Below, piece by piece: positions 23,422 through 35,049 of a DNA stretch of 43,722 bases. Source of the stretch: Neolentinus lepideus HHB14362 ss-1 (taxonomy: Eukaryota > Basidiomycota > Agaricomycetes > Gloeophyllales > Gloeophyllaceae). Both the position numbers and the translations under genes were made by a program. The notes under the pieces are model-generated. The model worked only from the letters and a program-made list of their open reading frames with translations, had not been told where the DNA came from and searched no databases. The stretch is from the NCBI GenBank assembly GCA_001632425.1, contig KV425684.1, positions 1 through 43,722 of the forward strand, in the 5' to 3' direction. Within the stretch, counting starts at the first letter, position 1. Each line of letters starts with the position of its first letter.

Positions 23422-26400
23422 ATGTCGGACAACGAGGCGGGACCGTCGACGCAGATATCCGACTTCGAGACGCAGTTTGTTTCACAAGAGGATGACGATA
23501 AGACCCTCTGGGAGGTAATCGAGATTACCGGTGAGCAGGGCAGGCGCTACCGTGTCAAGTGGGCTGGGATCAACCCTGAGACTGGCCAGCCTTGGGCGGA
23601 CAGTTGGGTTCCGAAACATGACTGTACAGACGACCTGGTGGAGGAATGGAAACGGAAAAAGGCGCGAAAGAGGAAGGGCAAGGATGGAGAGAAGACTAAG
23701 ACAGGTGAGTTCGTATACTTTGTGGTCCTGTGGCAAGCTGATAAAGGGCTGCTGGGAAGCCAAAACGCGTACCACAATAGTTGCCAAAGGATCAAATCGA
23801 GGATCTACCGCTTCAACTACTACCAGGAGGGTTACACGCTCATCCAACACGGACTCTCTGCCCCCGCACGCCGACTCTCCAGCGCGATCGAATAAAAGGA
23901 GTCTGCCTAGCTCTGTAAAACGTAACTCCAGATACCGATTGCAGGAAACCGATTCCGACGACTTCGAGCCCAAGCCTCCTCGAAAACGCAGAAAAACATA
24001 TGAAGAATCCGAGTCTGATGAGGAAGAGGAAGAACCTCGGAAGAAGAGACATGCTGATGGCAGAGTCAAAGAAGAGGTGGAGGAACAAGACACTTGGAAT
24101 ACCGACTACTCGAATGAACCGGGTCGGCCGCGATCGAAAGGGAAGGAGAAAGCTAATCGAGTCTCTGTTGAGATTCCCGTTGTGACGAAAGTGGGCCCAC
24201 CGCGCGGCGCGAAGAAGAAACAAGTTGGCAAAGGCAAGGCAGTGGCTTCGAAGGTTCCGTCGACACCCCGAACTAGAGGTCCTGGTTCTGAGACAGAATC
24301 AGAAGACGACCTCATACCCAAGAATCCCGCTAAAGCGAGAAGGGTTCTGCCCCCTTCGTTAGCCAAACGAGATCGCAACCCTTCACCTGCACCCACGTCC
24401 TCGCGCAAGGGCAAAGCCAAAGACAAGTTAACGGAGATTGATCGCATCGCGCTGAGGGAAGAAGAGGAGGAAGAGAGCCAAGTGATCAGCCAGGTTGTGT
24501 TCCCTACCAGAACCCCCACTCCCCCGTCGCTGTCTCGACACTCGCCCGCCCACGACAACAACATTGACCTGGCACCTAATGATGATGATCTTGCGTACCA
24601 ATTCGGGTACGAGGAACAGATGCATTCAGACGCCGACGGGGATGAAGGACGGAAGTTCTTGAGCAAGGGGGCCACTCCTCGGGACTCTTCTGGGTTAGTC
24701 CCAGAAACACAACCCACACCTCCGACAAACAGACCAGATACGCCGTCTCCAAAAAACAATGCTCACATAGAGCCAAGTACTCCGCTCACTCCCCGTACCA
24801 AGGTTACTCGAGTCTACGGTAGCCTTTCATCTCCCGTCTCCCCGCGGAGCAGTAAGAAAACACCTGGCAAGCGCCCACTCAAACCTATCCCTGCCATGAC
24901 TCCATCTAACTTCAAACATCTCGAAAACATGGCGAATGCAGGAGCGGAAGGAGGAGATGATGAATCCATTGACCAGTTCAGCTCCCCTGAGAAGGGTTGC
25001 AGTCGGGAGGCGATCTCGAGCCAGCTGAGTCAGGACGTACTCCGGCGCAAGTCTAGGTCTCTATTCCCATCTCAAGATCCCAACATTATCGGGAGGATGA
25101 AACGAAAACGGCGGTTGAGCGATATTATAGCGAGTAACTCTGCTGTTCAGACCCCTCTGAGTCCTAGGGACGGATCGGATCACCAGGCCATTTTTGAGGA
25201 GATGGAGAGCGCGTATGTGGATTATTCGAGCGGGGTTGTGGCTGATGCAGATTCGAACAGTCTGCCGAATCAGTTTGACGCGTCTCTCGCTGAGCCTGAG
25301 GCGTTAATGCCCGTTGTGAAGGATAACACTCTGGATGTTGGTATTACATCCTCTACGCCGCAAGAGGAAACAGAAGAAGTGCCTCCAACCCTCAGGAGTG
25401 ATCGCGCTTCTTCAATCGTTAATAGTCAAAGTCAAGACGAGGTACATGCAATTCTTATACAATCTTCTCTTCGCTCTGCGTTCCTTATTTGATCGTTAAT
25501 CGATCCTTCTCTGCAGGATCTTAGGCAACAGTTGGATTCCGCGGTTAAGCTCTTGAGCAAGAAGTCGCAAGATATCATTCGACTGGAGAATGAGCTGAAA
25601 GCGGCGAGACGCGACGCTGAGCTCATCAGAAAAACAGAGAGTCAGCGGCTTGAGGAAGCAAAGAGACAACTGACCCAAGCGCATACGGACTTACTGGAGG
25701 CATGGAGATCGGAGGTTGACGAAAAAGCGAAAGCCAGAACGGAGCATGAGCAGGTGCTACAGCAGCAAGTAGACGAATGGAAACGCAAGGTCAACGAGGC
25801 GGTGGAGAAGGAGGCGAAGTGGTTCGAGACGAAGCGCGATCTTGAGAGCCAGCGCGACCTGTTCCGCGAGCAGTACGGCAAGGCGTCTGAATTCGCATCA
25901 GCTATGCAGGCTGAGAATGTAGAGATGAAAGCACGCGTCGGGCTCCTCGAGTCGCAAGTTGAGACCGGGCTGAAGGCGGTGAGAGGCACGTATGAAGTGC
26001 GCGTCCAGAAGCTACAGACGGAGCTGCACCGATATGCCGCCCAAGTCAGACTGCTTGAGGAGACCCAAAGACGCATTCAATCTGAGGGTGTGACGAAGCG
26101 TGCGGCGGAGTGGGAGGAGCGCGGCGCAGAGATTACGCGGCTGGAAGTGAGGTGTGAAGAGTTGGAGAGGGAGAACGAAGAAGTGAGGGTGAGCTGGATG
26201 CGGGAGAAGGAGATCTTGGAGAATACGTTGAAGAACGTTGGAGAGGCAGTCGCGAATGGGGAGGTTCAAAAAGCCGAGATCAATGATAAGGTGCCAGAGG
26301 TGGAGTGGGATGACGAGGATAATGATGGAGAGTGGGTCCCGGATGATGACGAGTGGGTAAGTTCAGAAGAAGACGAAGACGAGGATGAGGACGAAGAACA

Positions 26401-26640
26401 ACTTACGGAAGATGAGGAGGAGGAGGCGAAGGATGATGGCTTCGTTGATGCCTCTGAAGAAGATCTCGTGTACATGTGTAAATGGGCCGTGGATGATGTG
26501 GCCCAACGTTGTGATGCGCTGCTCAAGAGCAAGGAGGTATGGTCTTCTCATCACTTCTCATTGCATTCTGCTTACATGTGATTTAGGAGTTGTTGCAACA
26601 CTTCGTGACCGCAGGGCACGCAGGTGAAATACTTGGATGA
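23422..26640 (+). CDS. Chromodomain protein with disordered middle and C-terminal coiled coil
   Basis: Predicted nuclear chromatin-binding protein of 1012 residues from four exons (23422-23704, 23760-25441, 25517-26536, 26587-26640), all in phase. Residues about 30-85 form a chromodomain (WEVIEITGEQGRRYRVKWAG followed by ADSWVPKHD), with aromatic residues expected to hold methyl-lysine. Next comes a basic patch (KRKKARKRKGKDG, a nuclear localisation signal). A long disordered region of about 560 residues, rich in Ser/Pro and acidic clusters with repeated Ser-Pro sites, follows. A coiled coil (about 655-900) leads to a very acidic stretch (SSEEDEDEDEDEEQLTEDEE). The last 54-nt exon encodes only 17 residues. 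I cannot name an orthologue; the architecture suggests a heterochromatin or DNA-damage scaffold. Confidence 0.85.
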
Positions 26641-26867
26641 ATTTGATTACCTTATTTTCTTGTTAGTTATCTGGATCGGCGGTGTCGTGAGACTGCACAT
26701 CGTTATTATTACTCATCTGTATTTTATGTCTTGCTTCCAAACGTTTAGTGCAATCGCATTCATGGTTGGGTTACGAAATATATTGCGATGAAGTAGAAAT
26801 GAGACTAGGGATACAATACCAATATTTACTACAAAACTGAATCGTTACACTCGTGTCATGCATGAGA

Positions 26868-27699
26868 TCATATGGACATCGTGATACCCATCAGAGCCGG
26901 CCAGAGGATGAAGATAATGCGAAACTTCAGCTTTTCCAGATCGACCACGGCGGATCGGCTCAGACTTGCACTGTACGGCTTATTCTTGGGCTGAAATTGG
27001 CCAGGTCCGGGAGACGAGTTATAGTGTTCTTCCCCGGCGTAATAAGTCGTGACAGGCGTGGGGGAGGGTCGGAGCGGGAGCTCGGAGACCACTGTCGAGT
27101 TGGGCATTACCAGGGTTAGGAAGAAGGGTTGCATGTCGTTGCTTGGCGCTGGGTCTACCGGGGCTTGCGTAGTAGGTGATGGCTCTATTGCCGTAGAGTT
27201 ACTCAGCGTATTAGAGGAAAAGGGCCGGATAGCAAAATTAGCGGTATAGATGGTGAGAACGGGATCCTTGCTTATAAATCGCAGCGTGCTGTCGAGTTCT
27301 TCAGTACCAGACGAAGAATACATAAACAAGAAGTATATACAAGGCTGAATGATTGCTGCCGAGGTTTGAGGGGATGTACACTTTGCAAGACCTACTCGAG
27401 GGAAGGATTCCTTCCGCAAGTGTAATGAGATATTGCTGGTCCAATGGTCATTATTGAAAGCAGCAGGTGATTTCAACCTGGGGACTCACGTCGCGTCGAC
27501 CGTTGTACCCATACAAATCCAGGCTAATGTTGCCCAAATTGCTGATGTGGGGCTTCAAGCCATCGTCGATCCAAGTGATAGACGCGGTGTGACCAGCACT
27601 GTAGATTGTGTCCGCCAATGGCTGGGTAGGGTATAAAGACGCGGACGCGATGCTTGATATGGCCAGGACTAGTAGGCAGCGCAAAGACGACGTGAACAT
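26868..27699 (-). CDS. Kre9/Knh1-like Ser/Thr/Pro-rich surface protein
   Basis: The ATG at 27697-27699 opens a signal peptide (MFTSSLRCLLVLAISSIASA). The mature part starts with a Kre9/Knh1-like beta-sandwich module: SAGHTASITWIDDGLKP, then after a GTGAGT intron LITLAEGILPSS, then across a 52-nt GTATAT..ACAG intron LRFISKDPVLTIYTANFAI. The second half is Pro/Ser/Thr-rich with possible N-glycosylation sites (NST). The C-terminus is hydrophobic (FRIIFILWPALMGITMSI) before TGA at 26868-26870, fitting a GPI-attachment signal or membrane anchor. In yeast, Kre9 and Knh1 take part in beta-1,6-glucan assembly; in Agaricomycetes the family is large and mostly uncharacterised. Its 3' end faces that of the chromodomain gene. 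Confidence 0.68.
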
Positions 27700-28776
27700 G
27701 ATGACAGTGCCAGCTAGCAAGCAGTTCAGATTCCAGAAACCAGTCCAGTACACACGTTTAGTCAAGTCTTTGAACGCTCAGCGCTCAGTGTCGATACACT
27801 ATCGCAGTAAGAAGGCTGTGCCGAGTTTCTGTTTGGCGGAGTTACGTAAAGTTCAACCACATCCTTCGCAGACCCGGGAACCAATCAAATGCCGCAGACG
27901 AATGAGAAGATCAAATATGCATGCAGTGTCTGTAACTTTCTCTGGTTGAAGGACTTACGCTGTTGGTTCATCACGGTGGATGCGATATCGACATCTTGGG
28001 TACCTAAGGACTGCAGGAGCTCTGAATTTGGGCGAGAGCGGTGTTCTGGGTGCGCATGTTGGCCGCAAGATTAACCCTGCAGGTACCGAAGGAGCTGCTG
28101 CTGATGTTGCCGACATTACCGCGCTTCGTTAGGGTGTCTACGTTGCTTGAAAGATCACTCACGAAGAATATTATAGGGACGAGACCAGATGGACAGCTAC
28201 CGTATTTACTACAATGCATTAATACTTCCTTACCTATATCGACAACATATAGTTGTAAATGCAGTACGGCTTTAATGCTGTATCTCCTTTTCCTCCTCTG
28301 CTTCGTCTGCTCGTGCCCACTCGGGGAAGGGTGGTCCAGGCCCAGTGCTGGTTGGTTCACGTTGTGACTTTCGTGAACGTTCATGATATCCGCAATTATC
28401 TGATAACCCGAACACCGTGGTGCTGTTCGCCGACGTCAAGATCATACATTTCAGGTGTAGTTAGCTCTCTGTAACGACACGGTCAACAGCCCTCACTCAG
28501 CACGTCGTAAGGCACAGTGCAAATATAACATTTTGTAAGGACAGTGGGTACAAACAGGTATGGCGTGTACAAACTCAGAACGTCGTACGAGGTGGTGCAA
28601 AAACGAGGGCCCATCTACGAGTTGCGAGTACTTGTACGAAATAAATAAGGAATTAATGAAAAGCGCAGAGTAGACATAATAAATAGACCATGTAAAGACA
28701 GACATATGACGAATCGTGAGCCCGTACATGTTTGCGAATCAACCCGCGCTGCTGGTGACATCTGGAGTGAGATGTT
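27700..28776. other. Region between the Kre9-like gene and GH5, possible small gene
   Basis: No secure gene. A minus-strand frame at 28004-28384 (126 codons) ends in a Ser/Asn-rich stretch with two Cys (GTCRVNLAANMRTQNTALAQ) and could be the end of a small secreted protein, but I recognise no family and no signal peptide. The first 200 bp left of 27900 should hold the Kre9-like promoter. Confidence 0.3.
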
Positions 28777-30367
28777 TTATCTGGCTAAAGCAGCAGAGAA
28801 ATCAAATGCAGCCGTCACACCAGACGTGGACTTCGCATAGGACTCGAGCGTTTGCCAGTCAGTTCCATAAACTTGGATCTGGAAGAATGTCAGCACATGC
28901 TATCTTATACGAACACACGGATGCTAGCATACCTCGTAGTCCTGGCCCTGTAAACAGATAATGCTATGTCAGAAGAATCATCCACTTGATGACAAATAAT
29001 CTATCATACCTGGTGGGGGTCCCCGTTGGTGATGAGCTCCCAGTACAGCCAAGGAACGCCGTATTTGTTGATCTTCGCGACGTTGCCCTGCAAATTCGCT
29101 TTCCGAGAGCTATCACTTGAGCTGAAGAGAGAGCCCCATTCCTCCACGATAAGCTTCTTGCCGGCCGCCTTGGCTTGAGAGACGGCGCTGGGCATGAAAC
29201 TATCGAAATCACTAATATAGATTACGTATGGTTAGATTTTCATGGGTTGAGCGTGAATATTCACTCACTCGTTGTAGTCGTGGATAGCGACTACGTCGAT
29301 GGCGCAGTCCGAGCTAAAAAATGTCGACTGAACGCTGGCCTTGCCGGAACCGCCTCCAGTGAAGATGAGCATGTCCTTGTTACCAACGTTGCCACGAATC
29401 TGTTTGGCAGTATCGCAAATCCAGCTCAGATGCGAGTGATAGAAGTCTAACATTGAGATCGCGTCGGAATAGACATAGTGGTCAGTGTAGCAGTGTCAAA
29501 ATCAGAGATACACAGTCAAAGTCAGAGATACACACGCACTCTGGTCAAAGATCATGGGTTCATTCTGAGCCTCAAAGCCAAAGATGTATTCGCCGAGCTC
29601 GGACCAGGGTTTGCCCAACGTCTGGTGCTTGTGGGTGTTGAGTATGTGAGTAATGCGGTTGTTGAAAGCCTCGAGAGTAGCTATTAATTTGTTAAAATCT
29701 GTTCGGCATCATTCAGTGCTCGAGTACGTACTCGGATTGGTGTAGAAGCCATCCACGCTACCGGCTGTTCTGAAGTATACATCCTTGGACTGGAGAGTAT
29801 TCACTTCATCGCAGTTATGAGTTTAAGACATTAGAGTTCAGAATAAGAACTTTACCATCATACATTCCGATCAGGAGTTTGACACCTAGACCACCAAAGA
29901 AGTCAGTGCACTTATTACTTCCAGGTTAGGAGACCGCCACAAACCATAATTATGGGCAATCAACATGGTCTGGTCGAGGAGATTCAGAACAGTGTCGTCG
30001 TAATTCCCGAGACCTGCATGTTCAAGATCATTAACACCCTTATTAGCTGAGTTCTTCTGGCCGCTGCCGAGTCCGGTGACCCAGGTGCGCAGAACCTAAA
30101 TAAATAGCTTGAGAATAATATCAGTAAGATGTGGCAATCCAAGAATATACCTTCATGCCGGCATCGCTCATGGCTTGAAAGAGCTGCTCTTGCTGATCGG
30201 TTGGCAAAGTGTGCACATAGTAATCTACGCGCAGAATAATCAGTCAAGAACAATGAGAACGCGGACTACATACTATTAGCACCAGACCAGCTGTTTACAG
30301 CCTGCGCTGCAGGGAGGAAGGCGGGCAACAGGCTCAGGGCCACCGTAAAAGCGCGAGACAACTTCAT
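28777..30367 (-). CDS. Secreted GH5 family glycoside hydrolase
   Basis: Retaining TIM-barrel hydrolase of family GH5 (clan A), expected to cut a beta-linked glucan or mannan outside the cell. The start at 30365-30367 gives a signal peptide (MKLSRAFTVALSLLPAFLPA). Then come VNSWSGANNYYVHTLPTD, GMKVLRTWVTGL (conserved Arg), GNYDDTVLNLLDQTM, HNYGVKLLIGMYD, the acid/base Glu in FGFEAQNEPMIF, and the nucleophile Glu in LIVEEWGSLF near 29140. The terminal exons end TAAFDFSAALAR, with TAA at 28777-28779. About eight introns, all GT-AG by eye. One intron is enlarged by a 20-bp tandem duplication at 29495-29534. The exact GH5 subfamily cannot be set without alignment. It is divergent from SDR 2. Confidence 0.85.
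29495..29534. repeat. 20-bp tandem duplication inside a GH5 intron
   Basis: Two adjacent 20-mers, GTCAAAATCAGAGATACACA and a copy with one substitution (G for A at base 7), lie in an intron of the GH5 gene. They lengthen that intron to about 90 nt, against about 50-60 for its neighbours. No coding effect is expected. Confidence 0.88.
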
Positions 30368-32022
30368 GACAAACAGTTGAATGTTCCCAATGTTTTCGTT
30401 GGTGAGATTAGGACACTCTTGTCCGGCTCTCTTTATACTTCTCTGCAAACAGCTCCACGCTTGCGTTGATGGAGACGTAAATCCCTGCACGTTGTTCTCG
30501 ACACGCCGCGACCATGATTGCCCACAACTTTGGACTAGTGTTCGTTCCCTGGCAATGCAGCTGAAACAGTGACAACTACTTCACTCACGATGCGAGAGAG
30601 TTCGGTACAGACCATTTGGCCAATACAGGTATCTGACTCCGCGGTGCGTCGCATGGAACCAATATTGCCATCACGAGATCCAGTCGGACACAGAGAAGGA
30701 CCGGGAACATTACTGGGGGAATCACTCAGGGACACCAATATTGATCGACGATCGCTCGCATGCCTCCTGCTCTAATCCTGCTGCGGGCAAACACGTACTC
30801 TTTTGCCGACAGCATGGAAAGAACACCTCCCTTGTGCATAAGTTATCGGATACACATTGCTTCACAGCGGTCGATCTCCAAGAGCAAGCTATTTGGAACG
30901 TCACTTGACCCTACCCCGTTGTGTCCTCAATATTGGCCTCCAGAAGGGAGCAAAAGAACACATACCGTATGTAGGGATTGTGAATGCTTGCAGGCGGGGA
31001 GCTTTCTTCGATGCTTTCAGCCTGGTGGGCGCGGAACGTCTGCGAATCTAGTGTATTTATACGCGACGGGAGCATAACTGCCTAGCACAGTTGTGCTGTC
31101 CAGAGCATACAACCAAATTAGGAGCCCTCCGGAGTCCGTACATGTCCTGCATTACCAAGAAGAGGTGACGGATAAGATATTGCCCACTGGCAGCTGTCGT
31201 CTATGTACCGTCTTGTTGGTTGCGTATTGTGGCGAGCTACGGACTCGTTCTGCAGACCGAAGCCGGCCCAGATATCGTGCTTGAGTCCCCCACGAGAGTG
31301 AGAACGTGGAACATCCCAAAGAAGATAGACGAAGTGAGACTCGGAGAGACTCGGAGACTGGTAGTGGACGCAAGGAGATGGACTTCATATTCAGAAATAT
31401 CTTTGAATTAGAACGCGTATTTGCAAGGCCCAGCTGTCTTTTAGAGACTTGGAGCTCGGATAGAAAAAGAAAGGTATCCGTCTGCTACAAATACCTGCCC
31501 GTAGCACTTGTGTTTTCCATTCTTTCGACTTCATGGATGGAAACTCGATATAATATGACTCCTCGATATGCCGAGTTTCGGAGGAAACCGAATAGTCATG
31601 CTATTTTTAGCAATTATCTCTGTTGCAGGAAAAATACGCTCTAATCAGGAATAGAATGACAATAGTATACTAATGATTCCGGTCTGCAGCTAGCACCTGT
31701 TCTCCTATGGCAGCGGGTGTCTCTCTATCGTGCTTCGAACTGAACTACCTGGACCGAGCGACCCTAATATTGCAGTAGCCGCCGTTGGTGGCAATGTGAC
31801 ATCCTTCAAGTTGTGCATTGGGGATATCGTATATATATCTTGCGTTGACCGTCCCCGGTCCCCGGACCTATTCTGGGTAAGCAAACCCGTGCTTACGATA
31901 TATGATAAGTTCGTAACCTTTCCGTCGTTTGTGGTTTCGTGGAATAATGGCAGATATAACAGGTCGGGTCACATGGGGCCATACAATTCACGGCTCCTTC
32001 AAGCTAGTCGGACTTCACCCAC
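30368..32022. other. Long divergent intergenic region, GH5 and SDR 2
   Basis: About 1.65 kb with no gene I can support. Small frames on both strands lack motifs. A short direct repeat (AGACTCGGAG twice near 31338-31360) and a TATTTATA motif near 31053 were seen. The length could reflect an extended regulatory region or loss of a gene. Confidence 0.4.
30432..30437 (-). promoter_or_regulatory. Candidate TATA box of the GH5 gene
   Basis: TATAAA on the minus strand lies about 65 bp upstream of the GH5 ATG (30367), a normal distance for a fungal gene with a short leader. It is the only such motif close to this start that I noticed. Confidence 0.45.
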
Positions 32023-33193
32023 ATGGATGTAAAGGACAGCAAGGACAGCATCAAGGTTTGGCTTATTACAGGTACATTACTGAAATTTATACCATCTGAC
32101 TAGTACTTATTACTATATATTCTATACTCATGAACCCCAAGGGACCTCCTCTGGATTCGGGAAGCGCATGGTCAGAGACGCTCTTGCTAGAGGAGATAAA
32201 GTCATTGCGACTGCGCGCAATATCACCAACCTCAAAGATCTTCATGCCAAGTATCCAGATTCACAAGACCGTCTGCGCTATCTACAGCTGGATGTAACAA
32301 GCTCATTCGAATCCATCAAAAAGACTATAGAGGATGGAGTCGCGATATGGGGTCGCATTGACGTCGTGGTCAACAATGCGGGCATCGGATTACCAGCGCT
32401 CGCCGAGGAGATGGGGTGAGCAAGTCTCGCCTGCAACAGTACTCTTTGTGATCCCATCATGTCAGAGACGAACTGTTGAGGAAGCAGTTTGAGCCTAATG
32501 TTTTCGGTGTAGCCAAAGTAACGACGGCCGTACTCCCGCATATGCATGGACAAGGGTCTGGAACAGTTGTGGTCATCGGTAGTCGAATGGCCTGGAAAAC
32601 CGATACCGTGGTGCGTAAAGCATTTACTGGTGTCGAAGTAGTTAACATAAAGTGAATCCGTGTACAGGGACTCGGTAAGTCTTCAGCGCATGGGAATTCG
32701 TGACAGAAGCCAGACTCAGTATCGTAGGAGCTTATGCAGCGTCGAAGGCCGCTGTACACGGTTCGTCCCGCTCAAGCCCATGATCGTTGAGCTTCCTGAC
32801 TCGAGCTGTGTAGCGTACGCCGAGACGCTAGCATACGAGCTTAAGAGCTTGAATATCGGAGTCCTAATCGTCGAGCCCGGCTCCTTCCGCACAGAAAATA
32901 TGTACAGATACCCGTGGACATCGCCATATCACTCGCCCGCTCTCGATGCTTTCCGTGAACAGACTCTGGCGTTCTGGCGTACTGTTCCGGGCAAACAGCC
33001 TGGAGACCCGGACAAGGCTAGCATAGCGATCGTTGATGTTGTAAGAGGAGAGGGTCAGGCAGCGGGGAAAAAGATGCCATTGTGGCTTGTGCTGGGCAAA
33101 GATGCGGAGACCAATATTAGGGATAAGGTGAGCAGAGTACTAGAGAATTTGGATGAGTGGGTGGACGTGGTGCGTGGAACGGACCTAGACTAG
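32023..33193 (+). CDS. Short-chain dehydrogenase/reductase (SDR) 2
   Basis: Paralogue of SDR 1, read in the opposite direction. Start ATG at 32023-32025 (MDVKDSKDSIKVWLITG); the glycine motif is completed after a GTACAT..CAAG intron (TSSGFGKRM). VNNAGIGLP, the catalytic Ser region (IGSRMAW) and Tyr/Lys in GAYAASKAAVH follow after short introns, with stop TAG at 33191-33193. The C-terminus (DEWVDVVRGTDLD) differs from that of SDR 1 by about two residues. Five introns lie at matching places in the two genes, so duplication postdates those introns. It is divergent from the GH5 gene and tail-to-tail with the six-hairpin glycosidase. Function beyond NAD(P)H-dependent oxidoreduction cannot be inferred. 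Confidence 0.88.
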
Positions 33194-33529
33194 GTTGTGG
33201 CACCTCGGAAGAGATGTTCACTAAATTGCCGTACTAGTCGGAAAGTGATTGCAGTTGAGATCTGTATGGCTGCGAACATTGCAAGGTCAGCGCATAGGAG
33301 ACCCCTACAAATGTCATAAGAATGTATGCTAAAGCCCTTCTTATTTCGCTAATGTGCATGGTAACTCCCAGGGAAAATGAACATGAATAAATATGAAGGT
33401 CATACTATTTATATATAGACTGTAATATATGCAGGTGTAACGAGCGCAGTGGTAAGGAGTGGCAATTTTATAATGAGCGTCTGTGATAGCATAGGTTTCA
33501 GAGCTCAGGGCCCGGCGACCATATTTTGC
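33194..33529. other. 3' intergenic region, SDR 2 and six-hairpin glycosidase
   Basis: These 336 bp between two convergent genes are AT-rich (for example TATTTATATATAG near 33406-33418). They should hold the 3' ends and poly(A) signals of both. No gene or clear stem-loop was seen. Confidence 0.45.
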
Positions 33530-35049
33530 CTAGATGGCAGGTTCAAAACCCAGGAGGTCTTTCCACGCCGACAACATCATGAGGCCGAACGCTTGTCCTT
33601 CTGTCGACAGTATACCAACTTGACCCCAATTCAGAGGGTCTACGACAGGGGAAAGGAGGCCGAGATCCGTCACACCAGAGACAACCGCCTGCCTGATCTT
33701 GTCTGCGGCGACGGTGTAGTTCAAGCCAAAGACATCAGGCCACAGTTTTGCTCCACGGTACGCGACCGAGGACAGCGCGGCGGAAGAGGAACAGTCGCCA
33801 AACGTGGCGCCGCCCACGACGTAGTCAGGGACGAGGTTTTCAGATGTCTGGTTATTGAGCGGCGAGTCAGGAGACGAAGAAGCGGATCTATAGAGCGCTA
33901 AACGTACCAAAGCTGCAAACTCGCCATCCAGAATCTCTTTCACCCATGCGACGAGATTATCCGTCTGGTTCTTCATTTCAGATCCGAAACCCGACTTGTC
34001 AATAGTCGCGGCAACACGAATCATCCCTGTCGCAGCCCAAGCATTTCCTGGCCTAGAGCTAAGAACGTCCAGGGCTTGAATATATAGGAGGAACACTAAC
34101 CGGTGCCCCATAGTCCCTTATCGATCCATGTCTTGTTGCCGTCGTCGTATATGTGCGCCCACAGAGGGCCTGTCGGACCATCGAGTAATAGCGCGTCACG
34201 GTACAGGCGGCAGTTGTCGTATGCAAGTTGCAGGAGAGTTTGGTTATTTGTCACTGCTCCATAGTATGCCAAGAAGGGTGGTCCCATGTATACTGCGTCA
34301 GCCCTTCGAGCATACAAATCAGATAGAATACGAAATGAATATGCCACTGAGAGAACGTTACCAGTACTGCTTTGTATCAACGCGATGAGAGAATGCGCCT
34401 GTAGAGGTGCGAGGAACTTTATTGAGGATCTGTCGACGAACATAGATTAGATACGACCGAAGCAGACCGGAGCACCTAAATACATACGAAGTCTAACTCG
34501 CGCTCCGCGGAATTTGCCCAAAAGGTTGCATTGTCAGTATGCGTGAAGGAGCCTATTATTCCATGTATATTGATCTTCAGCTGGAGATGGACAAGACGGT
34601 AGTGCGCACCGAGAAGAACTGCAGAACCAGCCGATGCCCCGTCTAGTGCTGCACCGTCCTCGGCATCATTTATATTCTGGCTGAGACGACCATCAGCAGT
34701 CTGCCGGACCGCCGCACTCAAAGCAAATTGTAGGGCAGACACGGGCAGGACACCGTTATATTCGAAGGGCTTGTTCGCAAAGACAGAGTATTGGGGATCG
34801 TCTACCTCGATGATAGCACCAGCCGCTGTGCCTTGCTCCCAGCTGAAAAGGTCAGAACCTCAATGCCTGCCCAACGGTTAATTTGCCCCAAAAAAAGCAC
34901 CTGGTCCGTATGGAAGCCTGCATAGCAGTCTTAATCGCACCGACGATATCGTTGTACGACGACCATCTACGAAGAGGCCGGGCACCTGCGTTAGTTAGGC
35001 AGGTCGCAGCCACGAGGACAGTCCCAAGGATCCGATACACAGCTAGCAT
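33530..35049 (-). CDS. Secreted six-hairpin glycosidase (GH88/GH105-like)
   Basis: The start at 35047-35049 gives a signal peptide (MLAVYRILGTVLVAATCLTN). The mature protein reads RWSSYNDIVGAIKTAMQASI, then SWEQGTAAGAIIE after an intron, a long exon to TDNATFWANSAERE, then FSHRVDTKQYW joined to ADAVYMGPPFLAYYGA. Later come GPLWAHIYDDG, WGTGNAWAATGMIRVAATI, GDCSSSAALSSVAYR and STEGQAFGLMMLSAWKDLL, with stop TAG at 33530-33532. The repeated aromatic, Gly-rich helices and WxxGNAW motif are typical of the (alpha/alpha)6 fold of unsaturated glucuronyl or rhamnogalacturonyl hydrolases (GH88/GH105). Assignment to GH105 is by pattern only; other six-hairpin families are possible. Introns splice in phase and no lesion is seen. 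Confidence 0.7.

Noticed and set aside
23482..24759. Long minus-strand ORFs (203 and 217 codons) opposite the chromodomain gene
   Set aside because: They are antisense to a well-spliced coding exon and have low-complexity Ser/Phe/Leu composition with no domain.
25642..26532. Minus-strand Ser-rich ORFs opposite the coiled coil and acidic tail
   Set aside because: They mirror the Glu/Asp/Arg codons of the sense strand and have no independent support.
33536..33556. tRNA B-box-like sequence (GGTTCAAAACC)
   Set aside because: It is inside the last exon of the six-hairpin glycosidase and has no A box or cloverleaf around it.
33449..33901. Plus-strand ORF of 150 codons opposite the six-hairpin glycosidase
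   Set aside because: The minus strand here carries conserved family motifs to its stop codon; the plus frame is a shadow.
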